Source: Lacinutrix jangbogonensis
Lineage (GTDB): Bacteria; Bacteroidota; Bacteroidia; Flavobacteriales; Flavobacteriaceae
DNA: 64,000 nt
Direction: 5' to 3'
Assembly (NCBI RefSeq): GCF_000797445.1
Contig: NZ_JSWF01000031.1
Span: 62,001 to 126,000, forward strand
The notes beneath the pieces were generated by a model. It was not told the DNA's origin and ran no database searches. It saw only the letters and a list, made by a program, of their open reading frames with translations. Positions within the stretch are counted from its first letter, which is position 1, and each line of letters begins with the position of its first letter. A program made the translations under genes and the position numbers. Positions 38,188-48,075 of this stretch are shown in pieces.

Positions 38188-40470
38188 ATGAAATTCGCAA
38201 AACGCTTAAGTCTTTTTCTTTTACTATGTATAACGTTTAGTTGTACGAATAATCGCGTAGAAGCAGTGGTTCCACAAATTATTCCTATGCCTTTAAGTGA
38301 AACTATTCTTGAAGGTGAATTTATATTTTCTTCCGAAACGCAGATAGTAAGTAATGAGTCCTTTAAAATATCTACTCGTTTTTTAACTGAATACCTGTCT
38401 GATTTCAATTTGAAAGCTTCTGAAGCTGAGGTCAACATAAATACTATTCAGTTTATAAAAGATGAAACGATACTTAATACTGAAGGGTATACGCTCGATA
38501 TTTCAACTGAAACAATAAAAATTTCAGCAAAAACAGATCAAGGTGCTTTTTATGCAGTGCAATCGCTAAGACAATTGTTGCCAGAATCTTTAGAAATTGG
38601 AAACGCCACCGAAAAGCAATTCGCAATACAATGTTTAAAAATAGAAGACGAACCACAATTTAAATATCGAGGCATGCATTTAGATGTTGGAAGACATCTC
38701 TTTTCTACCGATTTTATAAAGAAGTATATTGATGCTCTTGCTATGTTAAAAATGAATACGTTTCATTGGCATTTAACCGAAGATCAAGGCTGGAGAATAG
38801 AAATTAAAAAATATCCAAGACTTACAGAAGTTGCAGCTTTTAGAGACGAAACATTAATAGGGCATTATAATACGCAACCACAACTCTTTGATGGAAAACG
38901 ATATGGCGGTTTCTATACGCAAGAACAAATTAAGGAGATAGTGAAGTACGCTAATAATCGCAATGTAACGATTATTCCAGAAATAGAAATGCCAGGACAT
39001 TCTCAAGCCGCAATTGCAGCCTATCCAGAATTAGGTTGCACAGGAGAACAAGTAAAAGTAGCTCAAAAAGGAGGTGTTTTTGAAGCTATCTATTGTTCAA
39101 AAGACGAAACGTTTAATTTTATTGAAGATGTTTTAGATGAGGTTATGGAGTTGTTTCCAAGTGAGTATATTCATATTGGAGGAGATGAAGCTCCAAAAAC
39201 AAGGTGGAAGAGTTGCGGAAAATGTCAAAAAAGAATTAAAGACGAAGGACTAAAAGACGAACACGAACTCCAAAGTTATTTTATTTCTCGAGTAGAAAAG
39301 TATCTTAATAGTAAGGGTAGACAAATTATTGGTTGGGACGAAATTCTAGAAGGCGGTTTAGCACCAAATGCTACAGTAATGTCTTGGCGTGGTTTTAATG
39401 GAGCAATAGAAGCAGCAAAACAACATCACAATGTTATTTTAACTCCTGGTTCTCATTGTTATTTTGACCATTACCAATCTGAAAATGAAGAAGAACCTCT
39501 TGCTATTGGTGGATTCTTGCCATTAGAAAAAGTGTATAGTCTCAATCCAATTCCAGAAGAATTAACTCAAGAAGAAGCTAAATATGTGCTTGGAGCTCAA
39601 GGCAATGTATGGACAGAATACATGCCTACATCACAGAAAGTAGAGTACATGGTGTTTCCACGAATTCTGGCATTAAGCGAAGTTGTTTGGTCTAATCCTG
39701 AAAATAAGAACTACAATAATTTTGTGTCTAGAGTTGAGAATTTTCATAAACGATTGGATGTTTTAGATATTAATTATGCCAACCATTTGTATGAAATTGA
39801 AGGCGAAGTCGTTTCAAAAGAAACCAACATATTTTATAAAATGAAAACTGTTTCTAAAGGAAAAATCATTCGTTATACCTTGGATGGTTCAGAACCAACA
39901 CTAAAATCTGATATTTATAATACTGCTATTCCAATTACCAATAAGGTCACTATTAAAGCAAGCGTGTTTCATAACAATGAGAAATTAGGAAAAACGTTTT
40001 CTCAAAAAATTAACTTGCACAAAGCGGTTGGGAAACAGATTACAATAAATAAAGCACTAAATTCATCTTATCCTGGAAGTGGAGCAAACGGATTAATTAA
40101 TGGTATAAAAGGATCTAATTCTCGTTATGGAGATAAAGAATGGTTAGGGTTTTCTGGTGAAGATTTAGAGATTACTATAGATTTAGGAGAGAAAACCAAT
40201 GTTAAATCTATTAAAACTAGATTTCATAATGGAAATGGACAGTGGATTTATGCGCCAAAGAAAGTTGAATTTTGGTTCGATGTAAATGATAGAATACCAA
40301 GTGCAGTATTATTAAATTCTGATGAAATGTTAGTTAATATAAGATTAGAGAAAGAAGTCAATACTAGATATATAACCCTTAAAATCCCAAATTTTGGTAT
40401 CATTCCAGAAGGTAAACAAGGTGCAGGACATAAAGCTTGGACGTTTATTGATGAGATAATAGTAAAGTAA
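38188..40470 (+). CDS. GH20 beta-N-acetylhexosaminidase lipoprotein
   Basis: This 760-residue enzyme removes terminal GlcNAc or GalNAc. The signal ends LLLCITFSC, a lipobox. The catalytic pair is Asp333-Glu334 in YIHIGGDEAPKTRW, the substrate-assisted motif of GH20. FHWHLTEDQGWRIEIKKYP is a second family block. After the barrel come a chitobiase C-terminal-like Fn3 domain (IIRYTLDGSEPTLKSD) and an F5/8 type C module (TIDLGEKTNVKSIKTRF) like that of the GH92 enzyme. It lies divergently next to GH92 and serves the same N-glycan pathway. Confidence 0.93.
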   Translation: MKFAKRLSLFLLLCITFSCTNNRVEAVVPQIIPMPLSETILEGEFIFSSETQIVSNESFKISTRFLTEYLSDFNLKASEAEVNINTIQFIKDETILNTEGYTLDISTETIKISAKTDQGAFYAVQSLRQLLPESLEIGNATEKQFAIQCLKIEDEPQFKYRGMHLDVGRHLFSTDFIKKYIDALAMLKMNTFHWHLTEDQGWRIEIKKYPRLTEVAAFRDETLIGHYNTQPQLFDGKRYGGFYTQEQIKEIVKYANNRNVTIIPEIEMPGHSQAAIAAYPELGCTGEQVKVAQKGGVFEAIYCSKDETFNFIEDVLDEVMELFPSEYIHIGGDEAPKTRWKSCGKCQKRIKDEGLKDEHELQSYFISRVEKYLNSKGRQIIGWDEILEGGLAPNATVMSWRGFNGAIEAAKQHHNVILTPGSHCYFDHYQSENEEEPLAIGGFLPLEKVYSLNPIPEELTQEEAKYVLGAQGNVWTEYMPTSQKVEYMVFPRILALSEVVWSNPENKNYNNFVSRVENFHKRLDVLDINYANHLYEIEGEVVSKETNIFYKMKTVSKGKIIRYTLDGSEPTLKSDIYNTAIPITNKVTIKASVFHNNEKLGKTFSQKINLHKAVGKQITINKALNSSYPGSGANGLINGIKGSNSRYGDKEWLGFSGEDLEITIDLGEKTNVKSIKTRFHNGNGQWIYAPKKVEFWFDVNDRIPSAVLLNSDEMLVNIRLEKEVNTRYITLKIPNFGIIPEGKQGAGHKAWTFIDEIIVK

Positions 40471-40542
40471 ATTAAGATTATCTCTTAGAGTGATTTTTGA
40501 GATACAAAAAATTGTATCGATAAGCATTCAAGGTTAAAATAG

Positions 40543-40602
40543 TTCTCGATACAAAATAATTATCTTCGTTGCACTCGATAATTATTTTACTCGAACTGAC
40601 AA
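40543..40602. repeat. Half unit of the palindromic repeat family
   Basis: This 60-base element has TTCTCGATAC at one end and CTCGAACTGACAA at the other, with a hairpin between whose arms are AAAATAATTATC and GATAATTATTTT. It is the reverse complement of the right half of the array units at 26.4-28.1 kb, with a third version of the variable stem. It lies between the GH20 and cutC genes. A further remnant of outer-arm sequence lies at about 40499-40521. Confidence 0.75.
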
Positions 40603-40618
40603 TAATAATAGTAAAATC

Positions 40619-41341
40619 ATGAAACTAGAAATCTGTGCCAACTCATATCACTCTGCAAAAAATGCGCAAGAAGCTGGAGCGCAGCGTATAGAATTATGTA
40701 GCGAATTAGCCATTGGCGGCATTACACCAAATTACGGTTTGCTTAAACAAGTTACCGAAAACCTGTCTATTGAAACGTTTGTTTTAATTCGTCCTCGAAG
40801 TGGGAATTTTACCTATTCTAAAGCGGAGTTTGAAATCATGAAAACCAATATCGTTCTTTGTAAAAACTTAGGTTTTTCAGGTGTTGTTTCTGGTGTTCTA
40901 AATAAAGACAATACAATAGATATTGAAAGAACTAAAGCATTAATAGAACTCTCAAAGCCAATGCAATTTACGTTTCATCGTGCATTCGATTGGACTCCAA
41001 ATCCGGAACAAGCTCTACAGCAACTCATTACTCTTGGAGCGGATAGGATATTAACATCAGGACAAAATAATTCTGCAGAAAAAGGCTTAGAAATTTTAAA
41101 AATTTTGAGGGACAAAGCTAAAAATGAAATCATTATTCTTCCTGGAGGAGGCGTTTCAGTAGAAAATGCAACACTATTTAAAAAAGAGGGTTTTACCGAA
41201 ATTCATGCTTCATTAACAACACTTGAAAAAGTGAATGCTATACCAAACATTTCAATGCATAGTCAAAAACAGTATAGCGAAACACATATTGCAGTTTCTA
41301 GTTTCGAAAAAATAAATAAACTACTCAAAAACATAAAGTAA
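40619..41341 (+). CDS. cutC: CutC family protein
   Basis: This 240-residue TIM-barrel protein has the family N-terminus LEICANSYHSAKNAQEAGAQRIELCSEL and the blocks LIRPRSGNFTYS and FHRAFDWTPNPEQAL. CutC was linked to copper tolerance in E. coli, but its biochemical activity is unclear. The gene stops just before the PNGase F-like gene begins (the spacer is zero bases) and is probably co-transcribed with it. cutC is often found within sugar-degradation loci of Bacteroidota, which may point to a role in glycan or hexosamine metabolism. Confidence 0.9.
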   Translation: MKLEICANSYHSAKNAQEAGAQRIELCSELAIGGITPNYGLLKQVTENLSIETFVLIRPRSGNFTYSKAEFEIMKTNIVLCKNLGFSGVVSGVLNKDNTIDIERTKALIELSKPMQFTFHRAFDWTPNPEQALQQLITLGADRILTSGQNNSAEKGLEILKILRDKAKNEIIILPGGGVSVENATLFKKEGFTEIHASLTTLEKVNAIPNISMHSQKQYSETHIAVSSFEKINKLLKNIK

Positions 41342-42535
41342 ATGAAGATTAAATTTTGTCTTTTAGCCCTAGTTTTTTTTACCGCTTGTAAAAAGGAAAT
41401 AAAATCTATTGGAGATACAAAAATTGAGGTGTTTAGTAGCACAAATATCTATTTTGATATGGCTTTTAAAGACGGTTCTAAAAAGCTAAACGATTCTATT
41501 TTGCGATTAGATACTGGCAGAATTATTGTAAAAAAAGTGAAACTACCAAACTATAATAAGCAAGCTAAAGTTACAGTAAATGCTACACTTACTTCTAATG
41601 GAGACCCTTGGGACAAAAGCGGTTCTTTGTTTATTATCCCTAAAACGGCAGACTTAACGCTATTGGATTTTGAATCTGGTGATTTCGATATTTTCAGCCT
41701 TAATGAAACCTATCGAGCAGTTAAGTCTATTGATAGTTTAAAGTACGAGCCTAACGTAGAACTTATTCGTTTTATGACACCTTTTGGCGTTGGGCATTTT
41801 ACAGAAGATGAACACGTAAAAGATAGAAAACCGCCATACATTCCACATTGGGAAAATGAAGTAAAATGGTCTCAAGACATTACGCAATTATTACCACTAC
41901 TAGAAGATGCCGTTTATATTGGTGTTTTTATAGATGTTTGGACTAAAGAAGGCTATACTATTTCTGTAGATCTAGATTTTGATGAAAGTGAAATCTTAAA
42001 TCATGAAAAGAAACCTCAAACGGTTATTTCATTGGTTAATACTTCAAGATATACTAATGGTCAAAAAATGTATGACGATTTTTCGAAGCAACCTCTTGAA
42101 GTCGATTTTAATGCAAATAAAACCTACAAAAACGCAAAACTTCATTTTATTACTACAGGTCATGGCGGTCATGCAGAAGGTGATGAATTTGTAAAGAAAG
42201 AACATCAGCTTTATCTTGATGGCGAAAACATTAAAACATGGATTCCTTGGCGAGATGATTGCGCAAGTTTTAGACGTTTTAATCCAACTTCTGGCACATG
42301 GAAAGCTAGTGAATTTATGGAAAATGATAAATCTGAAGATATGATAGCATCTTCAGATTTATCACGATCAAATTGGTGTCCTGGCAGTCAAGTGTTGCCT
42401 GAAATTATCAATTTAGGCGATTTGCAAAAAGGAAAGCACAGCCTTAAAATTGCCATTCCGGAAGCGCAAGTTGGTACAGAAAATGAAAATAATTACTGGA
42501 TGGTTTCTGCTTATATTGTTTATGATAATGAATAG
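41342..42535 (+). CDS. PNGase F-like peptide N-glycosidase lipoprotein
   Basis: This 397-residue protein is exported as a lipoprotein (LLALVFFTAC, Cys16). It matches peptide-N4-(N-acetyl-beta-glucosaminyl)asparagine amidase F: the N-terminal jelly-roll block DPWDKSGSLFII, where Asp91 aligns with the catalytic Asp60 of the known enzyme as best I recall, ITTGHGGHAEGDEF, and the C-terminal DCASFRRFNPTSGTWK and DLSRSNWCPGSQV. The enzyme releases whole N-glycans from glycoproteins, turning Asn into Asp. It directly follows cutC and overlaps the GH2 gene by 8 bases, forming the plus-strand half of the N-glycan locus. Confidence 0.88.
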   Translation: MKIKFCLLALVFFTACKKEIKSIGDTKIEVFSSTNIYFDMAFKDGSKKLNDSILRLDTGRIIVKKVKLPNYNKQAKVTVNATLTSNGDPWDKSGSLFIIPKTADLTLLDFESGDFDIFSLNETYRAVKSIDSLKYEPNVELIRFMTPFGVGHFTEDEHVKDRKPPYIPHWENEVKWSQDITQLLPLLEDAVYIGVFIDVWTKEGYTISVDLDFDESEILNHEKKPQTVISLVNTSRYTNGQKMYDDFSKQPLEVDFNANKTYKNAKLHFITTGHGGHAEGDEFVKKEHQLYLDGENIKTWIPWRDDCASFRRFNPTSGTWKASEFMENDKSEDMIASSDLSRSNWCPGSQVLPEIINLGDLQKGKHSLKIAIPEAQVGTENENNYWMVSAYIVYDNE

Positions 42536-44999
42536 AATTGTACTCTTATTAATACTATGTATTTGTTTCTCTTGCAAAAAGGAAAGTACTCCAATATCTG
42601 TTGAAATTTCAGAAAACTGGACGTTTAAAAATGTAAAAGATGCGCATTGGCTTCCTGCTGAAGTTCCAGGTGAAGTCCATATGGATTTATTTAAAAACAA
42701 TAAAATTGAAGATCCCTTTGTTGCTAATAATGAAGACGATTTACAATGGATATCTAACGAAGATTGGGAATACAAAACCTATTTTAAAGTAGAAGGAAAG
42801 ACGCTTGAACGAAAAAATTTAGAACTCAATTTTAATGGTTTAGACACTTATTCCTCTGTTTATTTAAACGACAGCTTGATTTTAAAAAGTGATAACGCTT
42901 TCCGAAGTTACAAAGTGGACGTGAAATCAATTTTAAAGGCCAAAAATGAATTAAGAATCATTTTTGAGCACACTAATATTTCTGAAGACAAAGCGAAAGC
43001 AAAATTGACTTATCAATTGCCAGAAGGGAATCGTGTTTTTACTAGAAAGGCACAATTTACTTATGGTTGGGATTGGGCGCCAAAATTTGTGACTTCTGGA
43101 ATATCGAAACCTATTGCCTTGGTAGCTTGGGATGATTATAAGATTAATAGTATTGTTGTTAATCAACAACAATTAAAAAGTGATATAGCATTTTTAGATA
43201 TTTCAATTGATGCTAACACTAAAATCGATTTAGGTTTAACCTATGAGGCTTTCGTTAATGATTCATTGGTGAGAATATTCACAGAACATGAAAAACTGTT
43301 ACCTTATGGTTATGTCCCATTTAAGATCAAAAACCCAAAACTATGGTGGCCACACAATTTAGGCGAACCTTATTTATACGATATTAAGGTAGTCGTTAAA
43401 AATGGTGATCAAATTCTAGATAGTATCAGCGTTAAAAAAGGTTTGAGAACAATAGAATTGGTTACGGAAAAAGACAGTATAGGTAAATCCTTCTATTTTA
43501 AAGTGAACGAAGTGCCAGTGTACGCCAAAGGCGCAAACTACATCCCGCAAAACAGTTTTCAAAACCAAGTTAAAAATAAAGATTACGAAAAACTATTAAG
43601 TGATGTAGTAGATGCTAATATGAACATGCTTCGCGTTTGGGGCGGAGGAATCTATGAAAACGATATTTTCTACGATTTATGCGACGAAAAAGGAATCCTT
43701 GTTTGGCAAGACTTTATGTTTGCTTGTGCTATGTATCCTGGAGACGATGCGTTTTTAGACAATGTAAAAATTGAAGCAGAACAACAAGTAAAACGTTTGC
43801 GAAGTCATGCTAGTATTGCATTATGGTGTGGTAATAATGAAAGTAGTGAAGGCTGGAAGCGTTGGGGCTGGCAAAGTGATAGAAGTGAAGATGAGAAAAC
43901 AGAAATATGGAATAACTATTTAAAATTATTCGATACTATTTTACCTGAAATAGTTTATAAAAATACAGATACAGATTATTGGGAAAGTTCGCCAAGTTAT
44001 GGTCGAGGAAATCCAAAATATAAGACAGAAGGCGATGCACACGATTGGTGGATTTGGCACGACGAATATCCTTTTGAGCATTTACAGGATAACGTGCCAC
44101 GTTTTATGAGCGAATTTGGTTTTCAATCTTTCCCAAGTTATGAGGCTATAAAATATATAAATGGGAATGATAGTATTTCGATTTCATCAAAGGCGTATTC
44201 AACACATCAAAAACATGCGCGTGGATTTTCAATAATAAAAAATTATATGGTACGCGATTTTCCAGTGCCAGATAATGATGAAGATTATGTATACGTGAGT
44301 CAATTATTACAAGCACATGGCATTACCATGGGTATAGAAGCGCAACGTCGTGCACGCCCTTACAATATGGGAACCTTGTATTGGCAATTAAACGATTGTT
44401 GGCCAGTAACCTCTTGGTCGAGTATCGATTATTTTGGCAATTGGAAAGCCTTACATTATAAAGTGAAAGAGAGTTTTGAAAATGTTTTGGTGTCTAATAC
44501 AATTAAAGGAAATATTATTGAAGTTTTTGTTGTTAATGATCTTTTAGAGACGGCTAAAGGAAACATAAAGGTTGAAATTAGAAATTTTAATGGAGACTCT
44601 ATTTGGGCCATTAATAAAGATATTGAATCACCTAAACTGTCCAGTAAAAGAGAATATAGAATAAATTATAGAGGATTAGAATTTAATAAAAAAGAAGCCG
44701 TTGTAATTACAACATTTAATGGAAAAACAACATTAGATTATTTTGTAAGTCCTAAAGACTTAAAACTTGAGCAAGGAGAGATTGAAAGAAAAATAATAAA
44801 AACTGAAGATGGCTTTTCTATCGAATTATCTTCAAAAGTGCTTCAAAAAGACGTGTTTTTATATTCAAATGAAAAAGGTCATTTTAGCACTAATTTTTTC
44901 GATATGCTGCCAAATGAAACTAGAATAATTCAGTTTAAGACTGAAGCACTTCAACTTAACCATTTAAAAATAAAAACGTTTAACAAATTACTAAGATAA
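42528..44999 (+). CDS. GH2 beta-mannosidase lipoprotein
   Basis: The enzyme of about 823 residues cleaves the core beta-1,4-mannose of N-glycans. The ATG at 42528 gives MNRIVLLLILCICFSC, a lipoprotein signal. The frame continues 26 codons upstream inside the PNGase F gene, but that part is not a plausible leader. Known beta-mannosidase blocks are present: TRKAQFTYGWDWAPKF, LRVWGGGIYENDIFYDLCD, the acid/base Glu in LWCGNNES and the nucleophile Glu in FMSEFGFQSFPS. It completes the sequence PNGase F, GH92, GH20, GH2. Its last codons are repeated at 52413-52460 at the far side of an inserted block. Confidence 0.93.
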   Translation: MNRIVLLLILCICFSCKKESTPISVEISENWTFKNVKDAHWLPAEVPGEVHMDLFKNNKIEDPFVANNEDDLQWISNEDWEYKTYFKVEGKTLERKNLELNFNGLDTYSSVYLNDSLILKSDNAFRSYKVDVKSILKAKNELRIIFEHTNISEDKAKAKLTYQLPEGNRVFTRKAQFTYGWDWAPKFVTSGISKPIALVAWDDYKINSIVVNQQQLKSDIAFLDISIDANTKIDLGLTYEAFVNDSLVRIFTEHEKLLPYGYVPFKIKNPKLWWPHNLGEPYLYDIKVVVKNGDQILDSISVKKGLRTIELVTEKDSIGKSFYFKVNEVPVYAKGANYIPQNSFQNQVKNKDYEKLLSDVVDANMNMLRVWGGGIYENDIFYDLCDEKGILVWQDFMFACAMYPGDDAFLDNVKIEAEQQVKRLRSHASIALWCGNNESSEGWKRWGWQSDRSEDEKTEIWNNYLKLFDTILPEIVYKNTDTDYWESSPSYGRGNPKYKTEGDAHDWWIWHDEYPFEHLQDNVPRFMSEFGFQSFPSYEAIKYINGNDSISISSKAYSTHQKHARGFSIIKNYMVRDFPVPDNDEDYVYVSQLLQAHGITMGIEAQRRARPYNMGTLYWQLNDCWPVTSWSSIDYFGNWKALHYKVKESFENVLVSNTIKGNIIEVFVVNDLLETAKGNIKVEIRNFNGDSIWAINKDIESPKLSSKREYRINYRGLEFNKKEAVVITTFNGKTTLDYFVSPKDLKLEQGEIERKIIKTEDGFSIELSSKVLQKDVFLYSNEKGHFSTNFFDMLPNETRIIQFKTEALQLNHLKIKTFNKLLR

Positions 45000-45057
45000 C
45001 TCACTTTAACAATGAATATCTTTGCAGTAAAAAAAATTACTTTATGTTGCGTTGGAT
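44956..45057. repeat. Direct repeat C, left copy
   Basis: This 102-base segment covers the last 14 codons of the GH2 gene, the spacer and the first five codons of the metallophosphoesterase gene. The same segment occurs at 52413-52514 with five differences (95% identity). This copy retains the -7 box TATCTTTG at 45017-45024. Confidence 0.93.
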
Positions 45058-45085
45058 TGTTCGTGTTTTAATTCAAAAAGTTTAA
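45044..45085 (+). pseudogene. Truncated start of the metallophosphoesterase gene
   Basis: This frame begins MLRWI like the intact gene at 52501, then reads VRVLIQKV and stops. It is the 5' stub left at the left edge of the inserted block and has no function as a phosphoesterase. Confidence 0.7.
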
Positions 45086-45095
45086 ACGAGTTCAT

Positions 45096-45137
45096 AAAAA
45101 AAGACCAGTAAAATTTTTATTTACTGGTCTTTTGAGT
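45096..45137. terminator. Bidirectional terminator between GH2 and the T9SS lipase gene
   Basis: The stem AAAAGACCAGTAAA (45099-45112) pairs with TTTACTGGTCTTTT (45120-45133). Poly-A on one side and poly-T on the other allow it to work for both converging genes. Confidence 0.88.
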
Positions 45138-45151
45138 TTTAATGAACTTAG

Positions 45152-47989
45152 TTATTCTTTAATAAGTTTGCCTATATGTGTTTTTCCATATTGATCTAGT
45201 CTCTTTATTAAATATATGCCTGTTTTAGAAATTAGGTTATTATTTATAATCGTTTCATTTTTAATTTCTAAACTTTTATAAATAAGATTACCATAAAAGT
45301 CGTAAATCCATAAATTATCACCTTTGTACTTTGTAAAATCTATTTTTTCATTATTATTTCTAAATTGATTACAAGGATCGTTAGGTGGTAATTTAAGAAC
45401 TATAGAAATATCTTCTCCTTTATTTGGGTTTGGGCTTATTCTTAATTGTGGGCCACAATCGTCTTCATCTACTTCATTACCATGTAAATTTTTATAGAAT
45501 AAAGTTCCTGTTCCGCAACTGTTTTGAGGCCTGCAAGTTAATACGCCAAAACCTTTACCAGCTCTAATAGTTACAATTCTATTACCTTGACCGCTTACAA
45601 TTTCCCAATCGCAATAGCCACTATTATCTCCAGATAATGTCCACACATAATTATTTACTTTATGTACAAAAGGAGCAATGTATTGTCTGGTTTGGCATTC
45701 GTTTAAAGTACTTGGTCCAGTTAAAAACTCACTAGTGGAGTTTGGAGAACCATTTATTGGTTGTGGGTTTCCTGCAAGCTCTGCTAGAAGCCAATTAACA
45801 CTTTCTTCTGTAAAAGAGGTGTGTTGCTCGTTAATTTTTGGAGCATAAAAACTATCGAAAGGAATATCGTCACTGCATAATAAATTAGAGTCTATATATT
45901 CTCCCCAATTAAATTCTGGATTAGTAAAACCTAGTGCGCTTACTGTTGGGATAAATGTATGTATTTTTTTATTGGTTCTAGATTCAAAATGATCTCCTGT
46001 TATGCCTAGTAATTGAAAGCCATAAGCTTGAGCTATTAAATTACCAAAACTTATACCATTATTAAAACTATATATATCTGGAGAGGCACCCATAACAGAG
46101 GCATGAATTTGATTTTCACTATTAAAATAACCACCAGGTAATACATCTAAACTTCCATAAATACTATTGTTTGTGTACGTTGCTGTTCGGGTAGGTTTAC
46201 CTAGTCTCCACAATCTTGCAACTTGTTTTGTGCCTCCAGTAGTTGGCATATAATTAGTATTCATTTCTGCGACTTTAATGTCTACATTATTTAAAAAGCC
46301 ATCTGCAAAACCATGTATTCTAAAATCTTCTTCTCCTGCAGTTCCTAAATGCTTACCAGTTATCGAGCCATTTACAATAGCTATTCTTCTTAAATTTTGT
46401 GGGTAACCGTTAGAACCTGGCAATCCATTTGTATTTAAATTATTATAATATTGTTGAAAAAATGGTGAGCCGCCATTTAAATAATCTGAAGACTGCCCAG
46501 TTTTGTGTTGACTAATAACTTGTTGTTTTGCAGCAGTAGATTTTAATTGGTCAAAGTAAAAATCTTGAGCAGCGGCACTACCACCAAAACCAGCCAATAA
46601 ATCTATCATAGATTGTATGCCCATTGGGATATTAGCACCCAAATGTGGGCTATCTATACTTACCCATAATCGAGTATTATGGTCTATATTGTTTTTTTCC
46701 ATATATGCTAAGGCATAACGGCTTATTTGTCCACCCATACTTGGGCCAACAATTACCAACTCTTCGCTACTATTATTTGCAAATAGTGTTGCGTTAAGGT
46801 GGCTATAAAGGGAAACATGCGCTAACGCATTACGCTCTATATAATCTGCGCCACCATCTATGGTTTTTATAACTCCATTTACATTTTTATAATGGGTAGG
46901 TTGGTTTACTAAAATAACATCGTAGCCAAGGTTTCTAAGTAATGGAATTATTGGTGTATCAAAAACTCCATCTTTATAAGTCATAAACTCCTCTAATGAT
47001 GTGTGATCTCCATCTGGCAAAGGTGAGTCGTCATCTTGTATTTTTCTTCTATCTAATGGATCGAAACCATCTATAATTACAATAGGTTTTAACAAAATAC
47101 GTTGTTCGCTCTCATTGTTTAAAGTATGATAATAAATACTGTATTCTAACTTTCCAGCAATTGGTGTAGTTTCGTTATAATTTGGAAAAGATAGTGTTGA
47201 GTTGTGTATGGTATCTAATATTGCTCCTTCATTCATTCTTTGCATACTAGTTTTAGGCAATTTTACATGTAGTTTTCCATAAGTAGTTTTAGTAGTACCA
47301 TCTTTAAAGTTTACTTTAAACGTTAATGTTTTGTATCCAGATTCCAGATACGTAATTGGAAAACTAATTTTTGTTGTGGTATCTATTTTGGTATAATTAT
47401 ATACTTTTCCTGTATCAAAATTTATGGCTATAGATTTAATAGGGTTGTTAGAGTCTTCAAACCATAGGTTTGGATTTAAACTATAATTAATAGTTTCTCC
47501 AACAGCATATTGTTTTAAAGGTGCTAAAATTAAAACATCATTATTTTTAAAAATAGGTTTACCGTTAATTTTACTATACATCTGGTTTTCTACTTTTAGT
47601 GCATCTTCATTTTTATCTTTATTATTAATATTTAAGCTTTGAAATTGCACATTTATAATGCCTATTTCAACTTTATTTAAGCGATTGTGTATTTTATAAT
47701 GTTTACGCACATTTTCTAAAGATTTAAATTTAGTGTGGTTAGAGGCATTAAATAATTCTTGAATTGCTTGCTCAAAATAGCCAATTGTAGCGGTGTTGTT
47801 GCTTTTGTTAAATTGTGTTAAGTTGGCAAGTTGTGTTACTCTATCGTATAAAAAGGAAGATGTTAAAGCTGTTTTATTAATATTTACCAGCATACTATCT
47901 ATATTAGGTTCTGGTATTTTGTTAGTATTTTGAGCATAACTAAAAATGTTAAATACTAAAAAGGCGAGGATAGTTAATGTTTTTTTCAT
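45152..47989 (-). CDS. Type IX-secreted lipase-like alpha/beta hydrolase with PKD-like domain
   Basis: This 945-residue protein has an N-terminal signal peptide (TLTILAFLVFNIFSYAQ). The centre has an alpha/beta-hydrolase core with the nucleophile elbow IVGPSMGGQISRYALAY, the GxSxG serine of lipases and esterases. Residues ~745-850 resemble a PKD-like module (YVWTLSGDNSGYCDW). The last ~85 residues are a type A sorting domain for the type IX system (LRISPNPNKGEDISI ... SKTGIYLIKRL). The protein is thus exported and attached or released at the cell surface. It is the most downstream gene of the cargo block, on the same strand as the lipoproteins. Its substrate is unknown. Confidence 0.82.
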   Translation of the reverse strand: MKKTLTILAFLVFNIFSYAQNTNKIPEPNIDSMLVNINKTALTSSFLYDRVTQLANLTQFNKSNNTATIGYFEQAIQELFNASNHTKFKSLENVRKHYKIHNRLNKVEIGIINVQFQSLNINNKDKNEDALKVENQMYSKINGKPIFKNNDVLILAPLKQYAVGETINYSLNPNLWFEDSNNPIKSIAINFDTGKVYNYTKIDTTTKISFPITYLESGYKTLTFKVNFKDGTTKTTYGKLHVKLPKTSMQRMNEGAILDTIHNSTLSFPNYNETTPIAGKLEYSIYYHTLNNESEQRILLKPIVIIDGFDPLDRRKIQDDDSPLPDGDHTSLEEFMTYKDGVFDTPIIPLLRNLGYDVILVNQPTHYKNVNGVIKTIDGGADYIERNALAHVSLYSHLNATLFANNSSEELVIVGPSMGGQISRYALAYMEKNNIDHNTRLWVSIDSPHLGANIPMGIQSMIDLLAGFGGSAAAQDFYFDQLKSTAAKQQVISQHKTGQSSDYLNGGSPFFQQYYNNLNTNGLPGSNGYPQNLRRIAIVNGSITGKHLGTAGEEDFRIHGFADGFLNNVDIKVAEMNTNYMPTTGGTKQVARLWRLGKPTRTATYTNNSIYGSLDVLPGGYFNSENQIHASVMGASPDIYSFNNGISFGNLIAQAYGFQLLGITGDHFESRTNKKIHTFIPTVSALGFTNPEFNWGEYIDSNLLCSDDIPFDSFYAPKINEQHTSFTEESVNWLLAELAGNPQPINGSPNSTSEFLTGPSTLNECQTRQYIAPFVHKVNNYVWTLSGDNSGYCDWEIVSGQGNRIVTIRAGKGFGVLTCRPQNSCGTGTLFYKNLHGNEVDEDDCGPQLRISPNPNKGEDISIVLKLPPNDPCNQFRNNNEKIDFTKYKGDNLWIYDFYGNLIYKSLEIKNETIINNNLISKTGIYLIKRLDQYGKTHIGKLIKE

Positions 47990-48045
47990 AATTTTAAAGT
48001 GTTAAAAGTGAAACAGTTGTTTAGTGATTGTTTTATAATTAATAG

Positions 48046-48069
48046 TAGGTGTTGTTAGCGCAACACCTA
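48046..48069. terminator. Conserved hairpin after lipoprotein gene 1
   Basis: TAGGTGTTG (48046-48054) pairs with CAACACCTA (48061-48069) over a TTAGCG loop. It lies 6 bases after the stop of the minus-strand gene. There is no T-tract on that strand (it reads CTATTAATTATA), so it may stabilise the mRNA end rather than end transcription. Confidence 0.55.
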
Positions 48070-48075
48070 TGTTTT

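Noticed and set aside
42450-42527. Longer start of the beta-mannosidase inside the PNGase F gene
   Set aside because: The shorter start gives a clean lipoprotein signal, while the extension is antisense-like shadow sequence of the PNGase F reading frame.
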